Shown here one piece after another: positions 1 to 11,664 of a stretch of DNA of 64,000 bases. This stretch comes from Helianthus annuus. Lineage: Eukaryota; Streptophyta; Magnoliopsida; Asterales; Asteraceae. Position 1 is the stretch's first letter. Every line of letters begins with the position of its first letter. The notes below the pieces were generated by a model. That model was not told where the DNA came from. It was given only the letters and a program-made list of their open reading frames with translations, and did no database searches. The position numbers and the translations under genes were made by a program. The DNA is taken from the NCBI RefSeq assembly GCF_002127325.2, contig NC_035448.2, forward strand, positions 114,477,660-114,541,659, read 5' to 3'.

Positions 1-1874
1 GATACAAAACTTTTTACCCGCTGATATAAAATAATATTTTGGGATTCTTGGAGATTTTTATTTATTTTTAGGCTAAGCATAACATAGAGTTCTAAGCTTG
101 ATCCGGTAATTGTCGGTTTTGCCCTTTTAGGCTATAAAATGAGTTTTACCAATCCTTTTGATACCAAACCTTTTTCTACTGATCCAATATGATAAATAGA
201 ATATGTTAAGCCTTTTGGAGTAATAAAAACATCAGCTTTTCTTATAAAACCCGGAAATCGCTTAAAATCGCCTTTTTACGCGTTTTAAACGCATAGTATG
301 TATCAAAACCATTTTAGATATGTAAGACTTGATACCTACTGATGTTTTAAGTAAATTTTTATACTTTAGCAGTAAGCAAAAGTTTTAAACTCAGATTTCC
401 AGATTTGACATTTAAACCTTAGGTGAAATTACCAAAATGCCCCTTCGGTGCATAGTATGGTTAGAAATGATAAATTTCACATATAGGTTATACCCTACTG
501 ATATAACTTAGTAAATTAACTATTTTTACTGATTACATCAGACCTGAAATTCAGAATTATATTTAAACTCTTTTATAACCTTTTAAATGACCAAAATGCC
601 CTTACCGGGCATAATTTGAGTTTAAATTCATTTGGGGCATAATAGAAGATATCTTACTGATATCACAACATATTTAAGGCATATTAACCTAGGAACCTGC
701 ATATGACTCATTTGGTTACCCGTTACGCATTTTCGCGTTCGGATCGGCTTATGTGACTAGTTTGCATAAATTAGCCGAAACGGGTCAAACCATATCGTTT
801 TCATCTCAAAATCCAGAATGTGTTCAGTTTACCCATATTAAACAAGTCTCCAAGCTTTTTGGGTCAAAACCACATTCTAAACCGGTCTTCGCCTTATCAT
901 GCGTTTGAACCGTGTCTACCTTTTGAAAACTAACCGGTCTAAGTCTAGACTTAATTAAAGACCCGTTAGGATTCTAATAGGTTATTAAAAACCTTCGTTC
1001 CAGATTAGGAGCCCAGTAAAAGCTACGTGCACTTGCTGTATTTGATTTATACTTTGCTCAGGTAAATACTCTTAACTTATTTTCCCTATACGGGCTTGGG
1101 ATACAGTATTATAATAATAACGCTTGGTCGGGTATGTAATCATTTAAATCGGATTATGATTGATGTATATACATAACTCATTTTATTCTGTATTATTTGG
1201 TGTATGGCCTTTGGGGGTTAAATGACCATGTCCCGGATATCCTTGACATCATTCAAAGAAATGGCCACGACCTTAGCACGGGGTGTAGGCGTACACCTGA
1301 CAGTTGCATTATGTAAAAACTGGTAATCCACTTAAAGGAATCAACCTTGTGGGCATTATACGTGTGGCGTGTCAGTTAATCTTGTCCGGCCCTACAAACT
1401 GGCCCTGATGGATGACAAATAAGTAAAACTGTATACAAGATTATTTTTAAATAATTGTCCCAAGTTATAAAAGATATTTTTGCCTAAGTGCATTCAAATA
1501 AATTTTTAAACATTTTCAAAATGAGTCAGTTAAGTTGTATTTACCAGTGTAAACTGACGTATTTTCCAAAAAAGGCTAAGTGCAGGTACTATACGTAATA
1601 GGCTGGCTACTCCAGGCATCAATAATCAAGTCTCGCAAGCTCTAGATGTTAAAGTCTGTTGAACTATGTTTCTTCCTCTTTGATCTGCCTGTGGATCCAT
1701 TACAATCCATTTTGTGATACATTGATATTACTGAATAATCGGTTTGTAATGAGATTCATCTTTTGCTTCCGCTGTGCATTTAAAATTGTGTTGTTTGACT
1801 ATGACGATATCAACTATGTCACGATACTCCCCACTGGGCCCACCGGTAATACGTGGAAATATCGGGGTGTGACA
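1..1874 (+). repeat. 5' LTR of element 1, right part only
   Basis: This is the U5 side of the LTR. Its first base matches 17666 in the 3' LTR and the two run in parallel to the ending GGTGTGACA, with scattered substitutions and two bases of net length difference. About 1.7 kb of the LTR, including U3, lies outside the window. Short ORFs inside it have no recognisable content. Confidence 0.92.
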
Positions 1875-1877
1875 GGT

Positions 1878-1890
1878 TGGTATCAGATCC
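1878..1890 (+). other. Primer-binding site of element 1 (tRNA-iMet type), mutated
   Basis: TGGTATCAGATCC follows the LTR end after three bases. The usual plant initiator-Met complement is TGGTATCAGAGCC; G has become T at about 1888. The intact versions in elements 2 and 3 make the mutation clear. Confidence 0.85.
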
Positions 1891-2848
1891 AACACTGAGT
1901 GAATTAAACACTAGCCTTTTGTGTTTAATCTCAGTTACACAGTTGCACGTTCCTCGATTCTCGAGTCTAGACACAGAACTTAGGACTAATCCTAATTCAT
2001 TTATTTTTTTCTTTATTTGTTTCCTTGTTATTTTCTGTTTAGCCCCTGCATGGGCAAATCATTTCAGTTAGAAGTCCCGTTTAGGGCAACCATGTACTTG
2101 TTTAAATTTTAGTAGAACGGTTAGATTTAAAATATCATTCCTTTTATAAGATCTACCATTATAATAAAATGGCAAAATCTAAAAAGGACAAGACCTAGCT
2201 CGTGTGTCATCTTAAGACAGGGCCAAGATGGTAGTTCCTCAATTAGATTCAGATCCTTGTTAACATCTCAATTTAGGATTGTTCTGCGTTAAATATTAAA
2301 AAAGAATCTTAAAGGAAAAGCCTAGTCTATATGTCGTTGTAGACATGGCCAAGATGGTAAAACCTATTCAAAAGATTCCAATCCTTGTTAACATCTGAAA
2401 ACATGTTAACATTCTTGGCAAAATGTGATTCGATAAAATCACATGAGTCATTCTTAAAATGGGTCATTCCAATTTTCCTTAATTATATAATCATCCCTTA
2501 AGAATAAAGTGCCTACGGGCTATAATTAACGTCCTTTGGGACTAAAGACAGTGGTGGCCTACAATTCCCTGTAAAGAAAAGGTAATGAACTTTGATTCAA
2601 ACCTTAATACCTCGATTCTGTAAAATCCTGGTTTATAAATTAAATCTGTCCATGTGACTTGCCTTTTTGTGCTATTATTAAATTATAACTAGGGATTGTA
2701 ATAAAGATCCTGAATATGTATATATTTAGCAAATTAACCAAAAATAGTTATTAAAACCATGGTTAATAAATCGTCAAGAACGATAGTACTGTATAGGCTT
2801 CCAAATAAACCTTGTCCTTATTTGATTTTATGTAGCAATTAAAGCTAC
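1891..2848 (+). other. Leader of element 1, without the extra ORF
   Basis: This 958-base leader aligns in pieces with the leaders of elements 2 and 3, but the roughly 1.4-kb segment carrying the extra ORF is missing. The join lies near 2030-2045, where a pyrimidine-rich run ending TTTAG meets a single CCCCTGCATGGGC. That resembles one unit of the GTCCCTGCGTGGAC repeats that follow the ORF in element 2. A splice-acceptor-like TTTTATGTAG ends at 2835, 13 bases before the gag ATG. No coding sequence is seen. Confidence 0.75.
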
Positions 2849-5800
2849 ATGGCTAGGTCAGAAGAGGTAAACAGTCATCCGGTGGAAAACCATGAAAACG
2901 CTAAGATACATGTGACCGGTGCGGAACTACAAGCACTGATATATAATGCTGTTGCAAAAGCTATGGAGCGACAATATAATGAATCTAGTGGGACGCATAG
3001 TAGAACCTCATCGGTACCCCACTCTAAATCTGTCCCTAAAACTCATTCTGAAGCTCACAGCAAGTCACCCTCTAAGAAAGATGAACCCAAGAAAGAGGAC
3101 GTTCAACACTCCTCAAACCAACACAGTGTTCCATCCAAGAGGATAGTGTTCGATGATGAACCGCGTACCAAGTCCTGTACCTATAAGTACTTTGTTTCCT
3201 GCAAACCCCCGGATTTCACTGGGGAGAAAGGGGCAATTGATTGTATGACTTGGTTAGATGAGATGGACACAGTAGTTGACATCAGCGGTTGTGTTGAAAG
3301 GGATATAGTGAAGTATGTGTCCCAATCATTCAAGGGAGAGGAACTGGCATGGTGGAAGTCTCTCATTCAAGATGCTGGAAAGATCCCACTCTACAATCTG
3401 ACATGGGATCAGTTTGTTGCTCTCATTAAGGAGAATTACTGCCCTCAGCATGAGGTTGAAAGGATTGAGTCAGATTTCTTATCATTGGTGATGAAGAATT
3501 TAGATTGTCAAGCTTACCTCACCAGTTTCAATACCATGTCTAGGCTGGTTCCGTATCTGGTAACACCGGAACCCAAACGAATAGCTCGCTTCATTGGGGG
3601 TTTAGCCCCAGAGATAAAGGCTGGTGTTAAGGCATCTAGACCTGCTACGTTTAGGTCAGCAGCTGATCTATATCTGTCTCAAACCTTGGATGTGGCCAGG
3701 CTATGATCGCTCAAGAATTCTGAAGAAGGAAAGAGAAAGCGTGAGGATGATAACTCACGAGGGTCAGAGAAGAAGCATAAGGGAAACACTAATTCCAAGA
3801 AGTTTGGGCCTAGAAAGAGTAGTCAACGAACAGAGGAAAAGCCAAAATGCACGACTTGCCAAAAACGCCACTTTGGAAAATGCAGGCTTGAGTCCAAGTC
3901 TCAGTCAGGACCAACTGCATGTGGGTTATGCAAGTCTAAAGAGCACAAGACTGTTGATTGCAAGAAGATTAAGGATGCCACATGCTATAACTGCAATGAA
4001 AAAGGGCACATTAAGACCAATTGCCCTAAATATGCTAAGAAGCCTGAGGAAGCCAAAAAGACAAATGCAAGGGTCTTCCGGATGGATGTAAAGGAAGAAG
4101 TTCAGGATGATAATGTGATCACAGGTACCTTCCTCATAAATGATGTCTATGCAAGAGTACTTTTTGATTCAGGAGCTGATAAGTCATTCGTAGATAATAA
4201 GTTCTGTAAGTTACTGAATTTACCTGTTAAAACCCTAAGTGTGAAAATGAGGTGGAATTAGCCGATGGTACCTTAGAAACACCCTCAACTGTGTTAGATG
4301 GATGTGTTATATCCATTAGGAACCACTCTTTTCCATTGTCCCTACTTCCTTTGAAGTTAGCCGGTTTTGACATAGTTTTAGGCATGGATTAGTTATCTAA
4401 TAACCAAGCCCAGGTCGTTTGCAACAAGAAGCAAGTGGTGGTCAAGACTCCGTCTGGTGAGTCACTTACCATTCAGGGAGATACCTAGTATGGACTGCCT
4501 GAGCAAGTGTCTATGCTCAAGGCATCTAGGTGTTTGAAGAAGGGTTGTGTCATTTATATGGCACATGTAACTATTGATGAGCAGAAGCCTAAGGTTGAAG
4601 ATATTCCCGTCATTTCTGTGTACCCTGAAGTTTTCCCTGAAGAACTACCTGGTTTACCACCAGATAGGCAAGTTGAATTCAGAATTGACATCATCCCTGG
4701 AGCAGCGCCTGTTGCAAGAGCGCCTTATAGGTTACCACCAACAGAAATGAAAGAGTTGAGGACACAACTAGATGATTTGTTGGCAAAAGGTTTTATTCGA
4801 CCTAGTTCGTCTCCATGGGGAGCACCTATTCTGTTTGTCAAGAAGAAGGACAGATCGATGCGTCTTTGCATCGATTATCGCGAGCTTAACAAGGACACTA
4901 TCAAGAATAGATATCCTTTGCCCAGGATCGACGATCTGTTCGATCAGCTGCAAGGAGCAAGTTATTTCTCCAAGATCGATTTGAGGTCAGGCTACCATCA
5001 GTTGAAGGTTAGAGATGAAGATGTGCACAAGATTGCGTTTAGGACTCGTTATGGTCATTACGAGTTCCTAGTGATGCCTTTTGGGCTCACTAATGCACCA
5101 GCAGCGTTCATGGATCTCATGAATCGTGTCTACAAGCCATACTTGGACAAATTTGTTATCGTCTTCATTGACGACATTCTGATTTATTCAAAGAACCAAG
5201 CTGACCAGGAGAAGCACCTTCGATGTATTCTAGAACTACTTCAGCAGGAGAAGCTTTATGCCAAATTTTCGAACTATGAATTTTGGCTTCGTGAAGTCCA
5301 ATTTCTTGGACATGTTGTTAGTGAGCGTGGTATCCAAGTAGATCCCGCTAAGGTTGAAGCTATCATGAATTGGCAAGAGCCAAAGACGCCCACAGAGATT
5401 CGTAGCTTTTTTGGTTTGGCAGGATATTATAGGCGATTTATTGAAAATTTCTCAAGGATTGCTGCACCCCTAACTTCGTTGACGCATAAGAATATTAAGT
5501 TTGACTGGGGTCCTAAGCAGTAGGAATCCTTTGATATCCTTAAGAAAAAGCTGAGCAATGCACCTGTGTTGATATTGCCTGATGGAATAGAGGCATTTGT
5601 AGTATATTGTGATGCATCGCACACATGTATGGGATGTATGCTTATGCAGAAGGGCAAGGTCATTGCCTATGCTTCTCGACAGTTAAAGGTGCACGAGAAG
5701 AATTACACCACCCACAACTTGGAGTTGGGTGCCGTTGTATTTGCACTAAAACTGTGGAGGCATTATTTGTACGGTACCAAGTGTGTGATCTATTCAGATC

Positions 5801-7425
5801 ACAAGAGCCTTCAACACTTGTTTAATCAGAAGGACTTAAACATGAGGCAAAGACGTTGGATGGAAACGTTAAATGACTATGATTGTGAAATCCGATACCA
5901 TCCAGGCAAGGAGAATGTGGTCGCCAATGCCTTAAGTCGGAAGGAAAGGGTGAAACCCATAAGAATCAATGCCAAGAGCATTGAATTAAGGAACAGTTTA
6001 AATGAAAGGTTGTTAGCTGCACAGAAGGAAGCTGTGTTGGAAGCTAACTATCCTGATGAAAAGCTAGGAGTAACTGAAGAGCAGTTATCCTATGGTAAGG
6101 ACAAAATCATGAGATTAAATGGACGAATATGGGTTCCAGTTTATGGAGGACTTGGGGATGTTATCCTACAGGAAGCCCACAGTTCTAAATATTTCGTTCA
6201 TCCTGGAGCTGATAAGATGTACCAGGATCTGAAGGCAAACTATTGGTGGATAGGCTTGAAGAAGTCTATAGCTACCTATGTAGCCAAATGTTTGACGTGC
6301 GCACAGGTTAAAGCTGAACATCAAAGGCCGTCAGGTTTGCTGCAACAACCTGAATTTCCCACCTGGAAGTGGGAAATGGTGACAATGGATTTTATCACCA
6401 AGTTGCCAAAGACAAAGAAAGGAAATGATACTATTTGGGTGATAGTAGATAGACTGACTAAGTCAGCACATTTCCTACCCATCAAGGAGACTCATAGCTC
6501 CGACATATTAGCCCAGTTGTACGTAGATAAGATTGTATCCTTGCACGGCTTTCCAGTGTCTATTATCTCGGACAGAGATACTAGATACACATCTCATTTT
6601 TGGAAAAGTTTCCAACAGTCTTTGGGCACACGCTTGAATTTTAGTACGGCTTACCATCCTCAGACGGACGGGCAGAGTGAGCGTATGATCCAAACTTTGG
6701 AAGACATGCTTCGTGCATGTGTAATTGACTTAGGTGGTAGTTGGGATAACCACCTGCCATTGATCGAGTTCTCCTATAACAATAGCTACCATACAAGCAT
6801 TCAGGCAGCACCTTTTGAGGCATTATATGGTAGGAAGTGCAGAACGCCTATTTGTTGGGCAGAAGTAGGAGAAGCTCAGTTATCAGGATCGGATGTAGTC
6901 CTTGAAATGACGGACAAGATTGTCCAAATTCGTGACCGCCTGAAAGCTGCCAGGGATAGGCAGAAAAGTTATGCTGATAAAAGGCGAAAACCTCTAAAGT
7001 TTGAGGTTGGTGATAAAGTTTTGCTTAAAGTATCACCCTGGAAGGGAGTGATGCGATTTGGTAAGAAAGGTAAGTTAAGCCCAAGGTATATAGGACCATT
7101 CGAGATCATCGAATGTGTCGGATCAGTGGCTTATAAGTTAAACTTACCTGAAGAGCTCAGTGGTATTCATAATGTATTCCACATCTGCGATCTGAAGAAA
7201 TGTCTAGCTAGTGAATCGCTAGTCATACCACATACAGATGTGCATATAGATGAGAGCTTGAAATTTGTGGAAAAACCTTTGTCGATCGAGGATTGACAGG
7301 TTAAGAAGCTTCGAAGGAAGCATGTGCCAATTGTCAAGATTAAATGGGATGCCTGCAGAGGTCCCGAGTACACGTGGGAGGTAGAGTCCACAATGAAAGA
7401 AAAGTACCCTCATTTATTTCAGTAA
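2849..7425 (+). pseudogene. gag-pol: gag-pol polyprotein of element 1, inactivated
   Basis: One gag-pol frame is recognisable throughout. Gag starts at the ATG at 2849, followed by CCHC zinc knuckles (one begins near 3983), the protease DSGAD motif at 4166, RT with FIDD at 5164-5175, RNase H from about 5566, integrase (zinc-binding region, catalytic core, GPF motif) and a C-terminal chromodomain-like segment ending at TAA 7423-7425. It is broken by TGA 3704-3706, TAG 4390-4392, TAG 4486-4488, a one-base deletion near 4245-4248, TAG 5521-5523 and TGA 7294-7296, each judged against elements 2 and 3. RT also has Arg where the other two have Gly (DRSMRL for DGSMRL). It cannot encode a working polyprotein. 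Confidence 0.93.
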
Positions 7426-7461
7426 ATCTCGAGGTTGAGATTTCCTTTAAGGGAGTGAGGA
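7424..7461 (+). other. Stop-codon hairpin and polypurine tract of element 1
   Basis: AAATCTC at 7424-7430 pairs with GAGATTT at 7437-7443, directly over and after the gag-pol stop. The purine-rich tract AAGGGAGTGAGGA follows and ends where the 3' LTR begins. The same arrangement occurs in elements 2 and 3. Confidence 0.8.
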
Positions 7462-7901
7462 TGTAACACCTCGAAAATTCATGTCCAATAATATATCAAC
7501 ACGTGTCATGGACTTTAAACGTGTAAAGAATTGATTTAGAGGGACTAAAGTTGACAAACAAGGAATCTATGTGTGTAAAAGGATTAAAAATGTCAACAAC
7601 AGGTAAATATACTTTTCAACGACCCTACACGATGTCTATACCCTTAAACGAATGAATCATGGATCATACGAAGCTAATTGTGGAAGAAAGTGAGAGATTA
7701 CAAACTACAGGGGTTAAGTGTGTCAACATGTTTAAAGTATACCTCTGAGTGACCTTTTAACAAACCCAACGCTTTGAAACAATTAATTATGCTCACTAGA
7801 ATACGTGATAAAAATTTCACAAGGTTTCGATAAAGTGAAGTTATGATAATATTCGTATACGAGGGGTGAAAAGCGTCAACGTTGAAATTTATGGCTTTAC
7901 T
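7462..7901 (+). repeat. 3' LTR of element 1, left part
   Basis: The LTR starts TGTAACACCTCGAAAATTC, closely matching the LTR starts of elements 2 and 3. The match to the element 2 LTR stops at 7901 where solo LTR C begins, and resumes at about 16374. Confidence 0.9.
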
Positions 7902-8402
7902 TGTAACGCCCTGCTATTTCATACTTTCTATATTTGGGATCCCTTGCTTAAAATCCTATTTTGGGAACCTTGTATTCTCGTATGTCGTCCTTCGTTGCAA
8001 CCATTATATTATCCAAGACTTTTGGTTCGTTATTAATCAACGAAACTCGATACTCGTTAAACTGGTTAAACTCCTAAAATAATGAGATTCGGAAGCTTCG
8101 TGAAACGAATAAACGTTTAAAGGTTTTTTTTATTTTCGTTCATAAATATGGTTTTTTATCTATTCTATTTAATTTAATTTAATTAATTAAATTAATAAAT
8201 TTTACTATTTAAAAGTTCATTTAATAATATTTAGTTAGTCTCGTTAGATAATAAAGTTAGTAAGTTAACTTAGTTAGTTTAAACCATAAAGTTAGTTCTT
8301 TTCTTACAATATAACTTGGTTAAGTTAAGTCCACGGACTGTTTGTAAAATTTCCTGAAAGTTTAATGCTTTGAAACAAAAAGAAATTAAATCAATAAAAA
8401 TA

Positions 8403-8474
8403 CTGCAGACCGCGGGACTCGAACCCAGATCACCGGCCTCACACACGCACGCATAAACCAGCTGCGCTGCAGCC
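8403..8474 (-). other. tRNA-like stretch with A- and B-box motifs (SINE or tRNA relic)
   Basis: Read on the minus strand, an A-box-like CAGCGCAGCTGG (8458-8469) is followed by a B-box GGTTCGAGTC (8416-8425) at tRNA-like spacing, over about 72-74 nt. A T-arm with a GGTTCGAGTCCC core is clear. The acceptor arms do not pair well, so it is not a functional tRNA. It may be the head of a tRNA-derived SINE or a captured tRNA relic. It lies about 170 bp upstream of the TATA-like box of LTR C. Confidence 0.45.
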
Positions 8475-9573
8475 TTTTTGTGAAACAAACCTGATCTTTA
8501 TTTTATTTAAACACTTGTAACGCTGAACCATGGCAGCGCAGCGCGACCAGACGCAAAATGGCGCTGTTTTGGTGTTTAATTCAAATTTTAAGCATGTTTT
8601 AACATTAATTACACAACTAAAACCTACCCTAAACTCTTCCCTATATAAACCCATCATTTCCTAAGCCATTTCCACTTTACAAACACCTCAAAATCACTCT
8701 CAAACACCTTCAATCAACTGATTTTCGCAAGAGTGGACAGATTCATACCATGTTCTTCAAACAAGCATAAATTCTTCATTTCTTGTCCGTTTTCGTCGAT
8801 TCTTTTTCCAGAACGCTTGGCTTGACCTTGGCTTCGATTCTAGGGGTGTTTCACAGCAAACAAGTCCCTGGAACTCCGGCAAAAAGGCTTCAAAGTCCAC
8901 TGTTTAAGTTTGTTTTCATTAATCTTTGTTTAGACATGAGTTTAACTCACTCAAACCTATGTCCTTATGCTTATAACCACTCCTATGGTTAGTTAGGCTT
9001 AAATACAAGGTTGAGACATACAAAATCAGAGGATAATCCTCAAATACTTTCTACTTTGTTTAGGGTTTTTGACCCACAAGTCATGTTCAAACTTCAAGCT
9101 TGATGAAGGAGTGATTATGGATCAACTTGGGTTATCCAACATAGGATCCCCACATGATTTGATGATTTCTCATAGTATAGTTGTTCTTATTATTGTCTTA
9201 ATATTGTTCAAGACCCTCCTTGGTTGTTTTTACATCAAGTGTAGTGGTGAACACCTAAGAGGTGCCTAAATGGGAGCTTGTTCTTCCTACCTCCTACATG
9301 ACTTCTATGACACATTTGAGGTACCAAAATGAAGATTAAATGTGACAACTCGAGTTTTCGACCTTCACTTTCGCGTTAAATGCACGTTGACTTTGACTGA
9401 CTAGTTGTTTGACTTATTGACTTGTAATGTCCAAGTTATGTTACAATAAGACGTATTGTGAATATTGCATGTTATGTGTTAATGATATAATGTGAACCTG
9501 TTAGTACACACTCGAGCTAGCTAAGTCTTGTATAACTCGACGAATCAGAAGCTTGATCCGTCAACTCAATCTC

Positions 9574-9640
9574 GACGAAACAGGAGATCTGTTTCATCAA
9601 CATCATCTCGACGAAACAAATGTTTCGTCGGCCCATCCGT
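9574..9640 (+). repeat. Palindromic GACGAAACAG cassette upstream of the TATA of LTR B
   Basis: Two hairpin-forming units are seen. GACGAAACAG faces CTGTTTCATC at 9574-9598. CGACGAAACA (9609-9618) faces TGTTTCGTCG (9621-9630), a perfect 10-bp stem with a 2-nt gap. A GTTTCGCC half-site follows. The cassette ends about 60 bp before the TATA-like stretch. Confidence 0.8.
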
Positions 9641-10277
9641 TTCGCCAAGCCCATTAAGGGCCCATTACGTCAATACGTGTATAATAATGGGAACCGGCTT
9701 CTATTTTATATCTTTGGCAAATCAGAAAAACCCTAGAACACCCTCTCCTCTGTTGACGGCAATCGTGTGATCCCGAAACCCCGGATCAATCAACTTGCTA
9801 TTCCATTCTTCGTGGTTAGTGTCTAATCATTGCGTAATTGTTTGATTTGAATCCTTACTATCTGTTTTGCTTGAAATCGGTGTAGTAGATACTGGATAAC
9901 GTTTGTGTTCATGTGTGGCAATGATTTTGACAACAATAGGATTTATGCTACCGGTTACAAATTGTAATGTATCAAGACTTGGATTTCTTGTTGATGATCA
10001 TCAGGATAGGGTTCGATTAGGCTGGTTATGTAATTGGGCTCTTGTGCAATGTCTAAATCACATGTTAACTTGCTTAACATCAAAACCGTGATTATGTTAT
10101 AGTTAGTGATCGTAACTATGAATGGAATGCTATATGATTACTGTATGAACTATGCATTACGATGACTGTATGATCGATGATGTTGTGATGGCAGATTAGG
10201 GTTTCCTGTGTTATGGCGTAACTGATAATTGACGTAAATGATAATTGACGTAACTGATGTTTGACGAACTTGATTGG

Positions 10278-10420
10278 CTTGACGAAACAGATCTCTCGGC
10301 GAAACATAATGTGTTTCGCCAAGGGTGATCGACGAAACAGAACTCTGTTTCGCCAAAGGCAGGATTGACGAAACAGTTGTGATTCGCCAAAGTGTGATTC
10401 ACCAAAGTGTGTTTCGCCAA
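10278..10420 (+). repeat. Second cluster of GACGAAACAG palindromes in LTR B
   Basis: Repeated half-sites GACGAAACAG and GTTTCGCC occur in facing pairs. Examples are GGCGAAACA with TGTTTCGCC at 10298-10320 and GACGAAACAG with CTGTTTCGCC at 10331-10354, followed by degenerate copies. This cluster is downstream of the presumed start site, so the motif is on both sides of the promoter. Confidence 0.75.
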
Positions 10421-11664
10421 TTCGAATACTTGCACAGTAATCTGACTTAACTCTGTTAGAAATTAACTGGATTGATTGACCATAGTTAAGTGATACGCAT
10501 GACTTATATGAACTCGAATGTGTACAATGTGCTACTTGGTGATTATCGATGCATTGTCCGTTGTGATTACACATACGTGCCAACTTCGTGAATATCAACT
10601 GATCATATGCATGTGAATACTTAGGACTTGACTGATTAAGTGTGAGCGAGTAGTTAATCTTACCGAGCAAGCCAAGGTGAGTTCACTGCATTTCTCAAGC
10701 ATGCGTCCCGGTGGTTTGGGACAACTAGTAAACATTTGGAAGGGAATCTTGGGTAAACAGTTAAATTGGGTTTTGGTTATTGAACATGGAATCAATCATT
10801 ATCGGATTGCCTGTAGGGCAATGGGGTAATTAGTTGATAGCGCTATTAGGTTTGATACCTCGCACCGGGCCGTAAGGACGGGCGCGAACTAATTATCTGG
10901 GCATCATTACCAATGCTTGGTTAGGGGCATTGGGGACTGGACACACTTCCAGGTTATTAAGGGACACACTTCCCGGATACATATGGGCACACTCCCTAGG
11001 GTATCTCAACAAGTCATAAACAGCATCATATCACAACGTTGAATTGGCTTAACATACATCTGGTAACAAAACACGTTAACAAAACCTTGAACTCACCAGC
11101 GTCGTCTGACACACTTGTCTGCATGCTTGCAGGTCGTTAGAATTCGTGACGTGGACTTGCTATCTGGGAGTGCTGGAGTGGTCATGGATCGAGGCTCTTG
11201 GATTAACATATATGTGATACATTGGTTTTGAGCATTAATATGAAACAATTGTTAAACGAATTATTACATGCTTCCGCTATACAACTTTTTGGGAATAATA
11301 TTATGGTTGACATTTGCTATTGGTAATTAACATGTTATATTTAAATAAACATCATTGGTTCGATGTGATTGGTGGCTCGGACTCTGATGCGTAACACGCC
11401 TCGCGGAGTTTCCGCAGGTGGTATTTTGGGGGTGTTACATTAAATCTTCTACCTCATGCTTGAAATACTTGTAGTAAGGACTTATTAATATATACTACCT
11501 AACCTAAATAATATTTATGTACATTCGAACCTTTGATGTTGAATTCATGTTCATTTGTCAAAGTAGTAGGACATCATCTAGGACCTAAACCTTGTTATGA
11601 TTCTTATGAGTGTTCAACTCATGAAAACATTATTATAACCCTCGTGGTTACCAAGTGGCATACA

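Larger units (their letters stand above)
9341..11439 (+). mobile_element. Solo LTR B, 2099 bp
   Basis: It begins TGTGACAACTCG and ends GGGGGTGTTACA. It is flanked on both sides by TTAAA (9336-9340 and 11440-11444), a perfect 5-bp target duplication. Joining the flanks restores LTR C. There is no internal coding, primer-binding site or polypurine tract, so it is a solo LTR. A TATA-like stretch lies near 9700-9711, followed by a leader-like AACCCTAGAACACC. The 184-residue minus-strand reading frame at 10116-10670 arises from the repeats and is not a gene. Confidence 0.92.

Noticed and set aside
10116..10670. 184-residue minus-strand frame in LTR B
   Set aside because: It runs through the GACGAAACAG palindrome array inside a solo LTR; composition comes from the repeat and no domain is visible.
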